A DNA stretch of 64,000 nt, from positions 62,001 to 126,000 of the forward strand of contig NZ_UETR01000011.1 in the NCBI RefSeq assembly GCF_900491745.1. The letters are read 5' to 3'. A model generated the notes under the pieces. It did not search any database and was not told the DNA's origin. It saw only the letters and a list, made by a program, of their open reading frames with translations. This document shows positions 34,237-41,183 of the stretch, one piece after another. The stretch is from Amarolinea aalborgensis. GTDB lineage: Bacteria; Chloroflexota; Anaerolineae; SSC4; Amarolineaceae. Each line of letters starts with the position of its first letter. Position 1 is the stretch's first letter. A program made the position numbers and the translations under genes.

Positions 34237-36237
34237 GTGAAGAAGAACATGATGTCAACCTTTCCAGATGCTGCTCTACCCGCTCTCGCCCAGGTCTATG
34301 CGCGGCTAGGCGAATTGTGGTCTGAGCACGGCGATCAGGCGATTGCCTACGCCGTGCCAGGCCTCTGGATTGACCCGGCCGGGCCAGCGACGCCGCGCCA
34401 GGTCAATCCGCTGCGCTTTTTCCTGGACACGATCGAGACCATTGCGCAGCAGCCTGCGCAGCCCCTGGTGGACGGCCCCAATGGGGGCGGGTGGAGTAAA
34501 CATGCCGTCGCGTACAACCTGTTTGCGCGCGCCGGCGTCGCGTTCGATCATGATGGCGATGGCGCGCTGGCTGCGCCGCTCAACAGCCAGGGCTGGCGCG
34601 AGACGGGCTCTTTCCTCAAGTGCATCAGCCTGCTGCCCTACCTGCGTTGGCTGGGCATCAACACCGTTTATCTGCTGCCGGTCACATCCGTGGGGCAGGA
34701 CGGTCACAAGGGCAATCTCGGTTCGCCCTACGCCATCCGCAATCCGTACCGCCTGGACGATAATCTGAGCGAACCGCGGCTCAACCTGGGCGTGGAGACC
34801 GAATTCAAGGCCTTTGTGGAGGCGGCGCATCACCTGGGCATGCGGGTGGTGCTCGAATTCGTCTTTCGCACGGCCGCGCGCGACGCCGACTGGGTGCAAG
34901 AACACCCGGAGTGGTTCTACTGGATTGATAACCGGACGCCCGACCGCCGCCCCGGCATGTCCGCGCGCGAAGCGACGTTGGCCTACGGCGCGCCGATGTT
35001 CTCCGCTGAGGAACTGGCCCGAATCTTTGCCCAGGCTGAAGCTGACCGCTTCGACAACTTACTGCCGCCGCCGGCTCATTACCGGGCCTTCTTCACGCCG
35101 CCGCCCACGCCCGAGCAGGTGGCCCTGATGGACGGTCGTTGGTTTGGACGCCTGGCCGATGGCCGCATCGTGCGCGTGCCTAGCGCCTTTTCAGACTGGC
35201 CGGGCGACATGCAGCCGCCGTGGACCGACGTGACTTACCTGCGCCTTTACGATCATCCTGATTTCAACTACATCGCCTACAACACCTTACGCCTGTACGA
35301 CAGCCGCCTGGCCCGGCCCGCGTACGCGGTGCAGCCGCTGTGGCAGCGTATCATCGGCATCATTCCGCACTATGAGCGCACGTTCGATATTGATGGCGTC
35401 ATGATTGACATGGGCCATGCCCTGCCCAGCGCGTTGAAGGCGGAGATGGTCGCTGCGGCGCGTGCGCTCAAGCCTGATTTCGCTTTCTGGGATGAGAATT
35501 TCGGCTCGCCGGCCAACAGCGTGCGCGAGGGCTACAACGCGACCCTGGGCAGCTTTCCCACGAGCCTGCATGACCAGTTCAGCGCGGCGCAGTTCCTGGC
35601 CCGTCTGGCTGAAAAGGGCACGCCGCTGCCCTTCTTCGCCACGCCGGAGACGCATGACACCGCACGCGCGGCCAATCGCCCCGGCGGCATGGCCTATGCG
35701 TGCTTCGCCTGGGCCATCTGCGCGGCGCTGCCTGCCATGCCCGTTGTGCACGGCGGCTTTGAGCTGGGCGCAACCGAGCCGCTCAATACAGGCATCGGCT
35801 TTTCGCCGCAGGAGCAGGCGCGCTATCCAGCCTCGACCCTGGCGCTGTTCAGCGCGGCCGCCTATCCGTGGGAGAGGCCCATGCACGCCGCGCCGGCCGG
35901 TCCCGCCAACCCGGCGGCCTGGGTGCGCCAGGTGTTGGCCGCGCGTGCGCGCCTGGCGTCCGTCATCACCGACCTGGACCCGGCCACGTTTGCCTTCGGC
36001 CAGGCGCCTGACAACCCGGTTATCTTTGCCATCCTGCGCCTGACGCGCGGGCATGAGCCGCGACTCCTCGTGCTGGCAAACAGCGACTACTTCAACCCGC
36101 AGGCGCTCGACCTGGCGCTGCCCGGCGTTCCCAATGTTCTTGTAGATCAACTCGGCGCCCAAGCGCACCTGCTGGATGCTGATCAGCATCTGCGCCTGGT
36201 CTTGCAGCCGGGCCAGGCTGTTTGGTTTGAGCTTTAA
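34237..36237 (+). CDS. GH13-like alpha-glucan-active enzyme
   Basis: The 666-residue protein has a GH13 barrel: FDIDGVMIDMGHAL with nucleophile D391, FWDENFG with acid/base E420, and ETHDT with D474. Region I (GMRVVLEFVFRTAARDADW with EHPEWF) is like the maltosyltransferase GlgE rather than amylase. C-terminal residues form a beta-sandwich like domain. Exact activity (maltosyltransferase, hydrolase or transferase) is uncertain. GTG 34237 is used; ATG 34249 is possible. The PHP gene follows 54 bases later. Confidence 0.78.
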   Translation: MKKNMMSTFPDAALPALAQVYARLGELWSEHGDQAIAYAVPGLWIDPAGPATPRQVNPLRFFLDTIETIAQQPAQPLVDGPNGGGWSKHAVAYNLFARAGVAFDHDGDGALAAPLNSQGWRETGSFLKCISLLPYLRWLGINTVYLLPVTSVGQDGHKGNLGSPYAIRNPYRLDDNLSEPRLNLGVETEFKAFVEAAHHLGMRVVLEFVFRTAARDADWVQEHPEWFYWIDNRTPDRRPGMSAREATLAYGAPMFSAEELARIFAQAEADRFDNLLPPPAHYRAFFTPPPTPEQVALMDGRWFGRLADGRIVRVPSAFSDWPGDMQPPWTDVTYLRLYDHPDFNYIAYNTLRLYDSRLARPAYAVQPLWQRIIGIIPHYERTFDIDGVMIDMGHALPSALKAEMVAAARALKPDFAFWDENFGSPANSVREGYNATLGSFPTSLHDQFSAAQFLARLAEKGTPLPFFATPETHDTARAANRPGGMAYACFAWAICAALPAMPVVHGGFELGATEPLNTGIGFSPQEQARYPASTLALFSAAAYPWERPMHAAPAGPANPAAWVRQVLAARARLASVITDLDPATFAFGQAPDNPVIFAILRLTRGHEPRLLVLANSDYFNPQALDLALPGVPNVLVDQLGAQAHLLDADQHLRLVLQPGQAVWFEL

Positions 36238-36291
36238 CGTGGACAAGCGGATGGGCCGCGGCCCATCACCGCATCGAAGGATCAGTTACAC

Positions 36292-37146
36292 ATGAATTTT
36301 GTTGACTTGCATTGTCATACCACCGCCTCTGACGGCACGCTGACCCCCACGCAGCTGGTGGGGCGCGCCGTGGAGTTTGGTTTGAAGACGATCGCCGTGA
36401 CCGATCATGACACCACCGACGGCGTGGCCGAAGCCTTGGCGGCTGGCGCAGCGGCCGGCATCGAAGTCCTGCCGGGGATCGAAATCAACACCGATGTGCC
36501 CGGCGGCGAGATTCACGTTTTGGGCTATTTCATTGATACCACCGACCAACCGTTCCAGGCTGAGCTGCGCCGTTTACGCGACGGTCGCGAGCGCCGCGGG
36601 GCAGAAATCACGCGGCGGTTGGCCGCGTTGGGCGCGCCCATTTCCTGGCAGCGTGTGCAAGAGATTGCTGGCGACGCCCCCATCGGTCGGCCGCACATTG
36701 CTCGCGCCCTGCTGGAGGCCGGGCATGTCAATTCGATGAATGAGGCTTTTCTGCTTTACATTGGGCGTGATGGGCCGGCGTACGTGGAGCGTATGCGCTT
36801 CACGCCGGTCGAAGCGGTGCAGACGATCAAACGCGTGGGCGGGCTGCCCGTGCTGGCGCATCCCATCATTGCCCGTTTCAGCGGCGATCCGGTGGTGGAA
36901 GTGAATCTGGACAACACCCTGCCAGAGATGATTGCCGCCGGGCTGGTGGGCTTGGAGTGCTACTATCCCAATTACACCGAGGGTCAGGTGCAACAGCTGT
37001 TGGCCGCGGCGCGCCGTTTTGGCTTGATTGCCACGGGCGGCACCGATTTCCACGGCCCGCGCGCCGACCGTGCGGAATTAGGCAGCATCTATGTCCCTGA
37101 ACGCGCCGTGACGCAGTTGAAAGCCGCGCGCCAGGCGTCGGCCTGA
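36292..37146 (+). CDS. PHP-domain phosphoesterase
   Basis: The 284-residue protein is a PHP metallophosphatase: DLHCHTTASDGTLTP, TDHDTTDGVAEAL and GIEIN carry the metal-binding His and Asp, later TDFHG adds the last His. It is close to YciV-type enzymes (RNase AM, which also removes 3'-phosphates from nucleotide bisphosphates), as seen in the order of motifs. It probably is cytoplasmic. GAAGGAT is about 10 bases upstream of the ATG. It may be cotranscribed with the GH13 gene. A hairpin at 37182-37204 follows. Confidence 0.9.
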   Translation: MNFVDLHCHTTASDGTLTPTQLVGRAVEFGLKTIAVTDHDTTDGVAEALAAGAAAGIEVLPGIEINTDVPGGEIHVLGYFIDTTDQPFQAELRRLRDGRERRGAEITRRLAALGAPISWQRVQEIAGDAPIGRPHIARALLEAGHVNSMNEAFLLYIGRDGPAYVERMRFTPVEAVQTIKRVGGLPVLAHPIIARFSGDPVVEVNLDNTLPEMIAAGLVGLECYYPNYTEGQVQQLLAAARRFGLIATGGTDFHGPRADRAELGSIYVPERAVTQLKAARQASA

Positions 37147-37181
37147 GCGCCGACTGGGTGTTCGGCGCCTGAAGCAACCCG

Positions 37182-37204
37182 CCAGGGGCTAGGCAAGCCC
37201 CTGG
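37182..37204 (+). terminator. Hairpin after the PHP gene, with nearby palindromes
   Basis: CCAGGGGCT (37182-37190) pairs with AGCCCCTGG (37196-37204) with a 5-base loop and no T-run. More small palindromes, AGGCCCTGCGGGCCT and AGCCCCGCAGGGGCT, lie at 37217-37253. It lies between convergent genes. Terminator role is weak without the T-run. Confidence 0.45.
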
Positions 37205-37296
37205 CTACCAAATGCAAGGCCCTGCGGGCCTCCGCAGCAGCCCCGCAGGGGCTTCCATGTCGTAGCCAGATGGCTTTAGCCTCTGGCGAGTCTCGG

Positions 37297-37310
37297 TCGC
37301 AGACCTTGCC
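37297..37310. repeat. Dispersed motif TCGCAGACCTTGCC
   Basis: Related copies occur at 52036-52049, 52131-52144 and 59620-59634 (TCGCAGACCACTGCC), and a shorter reversed one near 57465-57476. All but one are intergenic. Confidence 0.7.
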
Positions 37311-37329
37311 AGAGAAAATGTTAGTGATG

Positions 37330-37869
37330 TTACTGGCGCAGACGCGTCGTCACCCGCTGGCGGATGGTCGCCAGCGCCTGCACAACCCGGTCCGAACCTG
37401 GATCAGCCAGGGTCATGAGGAGGGCATCCTCGCCGGTGTCTCGGTAATAGCGCCGCCGCCGACCGACCTTTTCAAACCCGAATTGACTGTAGAGCGCCTG
37501 CGCCGCCAGGTTAGATTTACGCACTTCGAGCGTCACTTCCACCGCGCCGCGCGCCAGGGATTCGTCAATCAGGTGCAGCAGGAGCCACGCGCCCAAGCCG
37601 CGCCGCTGCCAGGCCGGATGGACGCCGATGGTCGCCACGTGCGCTGAATCGTAGAGCATCCACACGCCGGCATAGGCCAGGATGGCCGGCTGTTCTGGCG
37701 TTTCCCCGTGGATCACCCGGTAAAATGAGAATTCGTTGTGTGTGATTTCGTACTCGTACATGCTGCGCGGCCACGGGTCACCGACGAACAGAATCGGCTC
37801 GATTTCCATGATCGCGTCCAGGTCATCCCGCTGCATCGGAACGACGGCAAAGACGGCGTCGCTCTGCAT
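37330..37869 (-). CDS. rimI: Ribosomal protein S18-alanine N-acetyltransferase-like GNAT
   Basis: The 179-residue GNAT protein has the acetyl-CoA site VHPAWQRRGLGAWLL (the RRGxGA motif) and LEVRKSNLAAQALYSQFGF, the sequence typical of RimI, which acetylates the N-terminus of ribosomal protein S18. ATG 37869 overlaps the tsaB stop as TGATG, so the longer GTG 37872 is not needed. It is the last gene of tsaE-tsaB-rimI, a common bacterial arrangement. The very C-terminal 25 residues exceed the usual length. Confidence 0.88.
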   Translation of the reverse strand: MQSDAVFAVVPMQRDDLDAIMEIEPILFVGDPWPRSMYEYEITHNEFSFYRVIHGETPEQPAILAYAGVWMLYDSAHVATIGVHPAWQRRGLGAWLLLHLIDESLARGAVEVTLEVRKSNLAAQALYSQFGFEKVGRRRRYYRDTGEDALLMTLADPGSDRVVQALATIRQRVTTRLRQ

Positions 37870-38561
37870 CACGGGATCAGCCCTGCGGGTAGTTCGTGCA
37901 AATAGATGGGCGCCAGCGATGCAATCTCATCCGAGACGTTGGTCAGGAAACGCGGCCACGCCAGCTCGGCCACGAGACTGGCCCGACGCACGCTGAGCGC
38001 GGGCGAGGCGAAAAACGCCCGCTCGCCGAGATGGGCGCGCAGGGCAGTACGCGTGGCCTCCAGCAAATCACCGGCAAACAGGGCCGGCGCGGGCGCAGTC
38101 TGCGCCAACGTTTCGATGCTGCTGATGGCAAAGGGGCTGACCGTACGCCACGCGCCGGAGCTGGCGCCCTGGACATAGTGCGCCCAGCAAACGCGGCCGC
38201 GGCCGGCTTGCACCAGGGCGGTCACTGGCTGCGGCTGCGCGTGGTGTGCATAGGCGATGGCGTCCAGGGTCGCGACGCCGAACAGCGGCAGGCCGTTGGC
38301 GCTGGCAATACCCTTGGCGAGGGCCAGCCCGACGCGCACGCCGGTGAATGAGCCAGGGCCAATCGCCACCGCGACGGCATGCACGTCGTTGGCGGTGACG
38401 CCTGCCTGGGTCAGCATGGCGATCACCTGCGGCATGAGTTCTACGGTATGGCGCCGCGCCGAGTGCCAGGTTACTTCGCTCACCACTCGCTGGCCGTCAT
38501 AGAGGGCGATGCTCGCCAGGTCAGTGCAGGTGTCGAGCGCCAACATGAGCGGTTGTGTCAT
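37869..38561 (-). CDS. tsaB: tRNA t6A biosynthesis protein TsaB
   Basis: The 230-residue ASKHA-fold protein works with TsaD, TsaE and TsaC to make t6A37 on tRNAs reading ANN codons. Signature parts are LALDTCTDLASIAL at the N-terminus and AVAIGPGSFTGVRVGLALAKG. TsaD is not in the window. It overlaps rimI (TGATG) and begins 4 bases inside the tsaE end. Confidence 0.93.
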   Translation of the reverse strand: MTQPLMLALDTCTDLASIALYDGQRVVSEVTWHSARRHTVELMPQVIAMLTQAGVTANDVHAVAVAIGPGSFTGVRVGLALAKGIASANGLPLFGVATLDAIAYAHHAQPQPVTALVQAGRGRVCWAHYVQGASSGAWRTVSPFAISSIETLAQTAPAPALFAGDLLEATRTALRAHLGERAFFASPALSVRRASLVAELAWPRFLTNVSDEIASLAPIYLHELPAGLIP

Positions 38562-39055
38562 GCCGTCGTCTCCTGCCCCAGGCCGCGCAGAAGCTCGGCA
38601 TGACGCGCGCCGTGCGCGGTGAAAACCAGCCGCCGCGTCTGTTCATCCAGCCAGGTGAGCTGGACATCGAGGCGATCGGCTGGCAAGGCTGGCGCCACCA
38701 GGTCGGCCCATTCGATCACCGTGACGCCGTCGCCGCCGAGGAGATCATCCAAGCCAAAGGCCAGCGCCTCAGCCGTGGCTGCCGCCAGGCGATAGACATC
38801 CACGTGGTAGAGGTGCAGCCGGCCATCGTACTCGCCCACCAGGGTGAACGTCGGGCTGGTGATTTGTTCATGCACCCCCAGGCCAGCGCCGATGCCCTGC
38901 ACCAGGGTCGTTTTGCCCGCGCCCAGGTCTCCACTGAGGGCCAGGACGTCGCCTGGTTGCACAAGTCCGCCAAGCCGTTGACCCACGGCCTGCGTGGCGG
39001 CTGGACTGCCGCTGGTTATTTCAATAGTCGAAACTGCCAACAATTCGTCAGACAA
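38558..39055 (-). CDS. tsaE: tRNA t6A biosynthesis ATPase TsaE
   Basis: The protein of about 165 residues has Walker A SGDLGAGKTTLVQGI and SPTFTLVGEYDG, HVDVYRL and VIEWAD, all typical of TsaE, the ATPase that powers t6A formation. The only ATG in frame (39160) lies upstream of a minus-strand -10 (39099-39094), so a later TTG at 39055 with GGGAG six bases before it is the likely start. It overlaps tsaB by 4 bases. The promoter shares its -35 region with the divergent phosphoesterase. Confidence 0.88.
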   Translation of the reverse strand: MSDELLAVSTIEITSGSPAATQAVGQRLGGLVQPGDVLALSGDLGAGKTTLVQGIGAGLGVHEQITSPTFTLVGEYDGRLHLYHVDVYRLAAATAEALAFGLDDLLGGDGVTVIEWADLVAPALPADRLDVQLTWLDEQTRRLVFTAHGARHAELLRGLGQETTA

Positions 39056-39093
39056 GGTCAACTCCCACCAGGTCCCATGTTTTCGATAGGGCG

Positions 39094-39123
39094 ATTGTAA
39101 CACAAGCCCTATCGCTTTGGTAA
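39094..39123 (-). promoter_or_regulatory. Promoter of tsaE-tsaB-rimI
   Basis: Minus strand: TTACCA (39123-39118), 18-bp spacer, TACAAT (39099-39094). It lies downstream of the ATG at 39160, so a shorter TsaE is implied. Confidence 0.65.
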
Positions 39124-39145
39124 TCTGGGATGACCTGGGTATAAT
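39117..39145 (+). promoter_or_regulatory. Promoter of the phosphoesterase gene
   Basis: TTGGTA (39117-39122), 17-bp spacer, TATAAT (39140-39145). Its -35 shares five bases with the divergent tsaE -35. Confidence 0.7.
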
Positions 39146-39227
39146 GCACCCGACAGGCAAAAAAAGTACATTACGTTGACACTGGTCGCCGCGGCGACAT
39201 CATCGGTGAGGAAAGCGCAAACACTCA

Positions 39228-40007
39228 ATGAAAGTGCTGGTTATTTCTGACATCCATGCCAATCTGGCAGCGCTCGACACAGTCCTGAAGGATGCTCAAA
39301 GCCGTGGCTACGACGAAATCTGGTGCCTGGGCGATGTGGTGGGATATGGCCCAGATCCCAATGGCTGCATCGAACGCCTGGCCGAACTAGGCCCGCAGCT
39401 GACGGTGCGTCTGGCCGGTAATCATGACTATGCTGTCTTGGGCAAAGAGATCAACGTGGACGATTTCAACCCCGAGGCGAAAAAAGCGGTTCTGTGGACA
39501 CGCGAGCAGCTGACCGCAGAGGCCTGGGCTTACCTGGATGCCCTGTCTGGTCAGGCGGTGCAGCGCGGCGAATTCATGCTGGTGCACGGCAGCCCACGCG
39601 ATTCGGTATGGGAATACGTGCTGTCACCGCGCGTCGCGCGTGAGAACTTCGAGGAAGTGACCGATTTTCGCTGCTGCCTGGTGGGCCATACGCACGTGCC
39701 CGCGATGTTCAGCTATCGCGTCGATCGCCGGGATGGGAAGCCCTTTGGCCGCTGTTTGCAGCATCGCTTGACGCCCAGCCCGCCTGACTTGGCCCTTTCC
39801 TTCGATCAGGTGCGTCTGATCATCAACCCGGGCAGCGTTGGTCAGCCGCGCGATCATGACCCGCGCGCCAGCTACGCGCTGCTCGATACCGAAACCCGGC
39901 TTTGGACGTATGTGCGGGTAGAATACCCGATTGAACAGACCCAGCATCGGATGATGAGCGCCGAGTTGCCGGAACGCCTGATCAATCGCCTCTCGTTTGG
40001 CTGGTAG
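39228..40007 (+). CDS. Calcineurin-like metallophosphoesterase
   Basis: The 259-residue protein has the YfcE/MJ0936-type motifs DIHANLAAL, GDVVGYGPDPNGCI, GNHDYAV, HGSPRD and GHTH, the complete metal-binding set. It would hydrolyse a phosphodiester or phosphomonoester; substrate unknown, often 2',3'-cNMP-like. Its leader (39152-39227) is 75 bases. The promoter shares sequence with tsaE. Confidence 0.9.
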   Translation: MKVLVISDIHANLAALDTVLKDAQSRGYDEIWCLGDVVGYGPDPNGCIERLAELGPQLTVRLAGNHDYAVLGKEINVDDFNPEAKKAVLWTREQLTAEAWAYLDALSGQAVQRGEFMLVHGSPRDSVWEYVLSPRVARENFEEVTDFRCCLVGHTHVPAMFSYRVDRRDGKPFGRCLQHRLTPSPPDLALSFDQVRLIINPGSVGQPRDHDPRASYALLDTETRLWTYVRVEYPIEQTQHRMMSAELPERLINRLSFGW

Positions 40008-40142
40008 CGCCTGTTTGCCGCCGCAGGAACAATCGCACGTTAATCTCGTCATTGAAGATGAATGCACGACAGACACACGGCTGCGTCAGCAGCTGGTTGA
40101 TAGATGCGTGGGATTCATCCCAGAAGGAAGAGAGGTTCGATC

Positions 40143-41081
40143 ATGTCACGTAAAGCCATCACCAGTATCTTATTGATTGTGGTTGCCCTGGGTTGGGTGG
40201 CGTGCGGTGGGGCTGCGCCCGCGCCGGCGTCCGGGGGCAAAGAAGCAGCCAATATGGAGGCGCCGGCTCAGCCCCAGGCGACGGCGGCGCCGGCCGCCAG
40301 CGATGCCGCCGGCATGCCAGCCCTGCAGGACCGCATGATTATTCAGCACGCCGAGATCAGCATGGTGGTTAAAGACACCGAAACCGCGGCCACCGCGATC
40401 CGCAATCAGGCGGCTGCTGGCGGCGGCTATGTTTCTAGCTCCAATTTGTTCCGTGACGGCGAGCAGCTGCGCGGCACACTGACGGTGCGTGTGCCTGCGC
40501 AGGCGCTGCCTACCTTCTTGGATCAGATCAAGAGCATGGCGGTGAGGGTTGTGCGCGACAACCTGTCCGGCGAAGATGTGACCCAGGAGTACACTGACTT
40601 GGGCAGCCGCCAGCGCAACCTGGAGGCAACCGAGACTGAACTGTTGGCCCTGCTGACAGAGGTGCGCCAGAAGCCCAACGCCAAGCCTGGCGACATTCTG
40701 GAAGTGTACGACAAAATCACGCAGATTCGGGGCGAGATCGAGCAGATCAAGGGGCGGATGCAGTATCTGTCCAACCTGACCGCGTTGGCGACGATTCAGA
40801 TTGAGTTGATTCCTGATGCGTTGAGCAAGCCGGTGGTCGAGGAAGGCTGGCAGCCGCTGGTCACGCTGCGTGAGGCCGCGTCGCGGTTGGTCAAGACGCT
40901 GCAAGTCCTGGTGGAAGCCTTGATCTGGCTTGTCATCTATGTGCTGCCCGTCCTGATTCTGATTGCGCTGCCGTTCGCGTTGTTGATCCTGTTGATCCGG
41001 TTTTTGCGCCGCCGCTCTCCGCCGACGCCCAAAGCGCCGGTGGTGAAGCCGCCGCCTCCGCCGCAGGAAAAAGCCGAGTAG
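40143..41081 (+). CDS. DUF4349 lipoprotein
   Basis: The 312-residue protein is a lipoprotein (lipobox GWVAC, C21) with an Ala/Pro-rich linker. The DUF4349 domain follows with RMIIQHAEISMVVKDTETA, GGYVSSSNLFRDG and GEDVTQEYTDLGSRQRNLEA, in which a coiled coil is inserted (about 150-215). A C-terminal membrane helix (about 265-292) and basic tail follow, so both ends may be anchored in the membrane. AGGAAGAGAGG lies before ATG 40143. The role is unknown; it may sense or shape the envelope. Confidence 0.88.
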   Translation: MSRKAITSILLIVVALGWVACGGAAPAPASGGKEAANMEAPAQPQATAAPAASDAAGMPALQDRMIIQHAEISMVVKDTETAATAIRNQAAAGGGYVSSSNLFRDGEQLRGTLTVRVPAQALPTFLDQIKSMAVRVVRDNLSGEDVTQEYTDLGSRQRNLEATETELLALLTEVRQKPNAKPGDILEVYDKITQIRGEIEQIKGRMQYLSNLTALATIQIELIPDALSKPVVEEGWQPLVTLREAASRLVKTLQVLVEALIWLVIYVLPVLILIALPFALLILLIRFLRRRSPPTPKAPVVKPPPPPQEKAE

Positions 41082-41110
41082 CCAGAAGCCCAGATTTCCC
41101 CCTCTCAATC

Positions 41111-41137
41111 ACCAGCCGCCGTTCTACGGCGGCTGGT
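41111..41137 (+). terminator. Terminator hairpin after the DUF4349 gene
   Basis: ACCAGCCGCCG (41111-41121) pairs perfectly with CGGCGGCTGGT (41127-41137), loop TTCTA, followed by CTGTTTGAT. The T-run is short. Confidence 0.7.
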
Positions 41138-41183
41138 CTGTTTGATGGCCCGATTCTTCTTCCGCGCGTTGGAGGGCGCAGAT

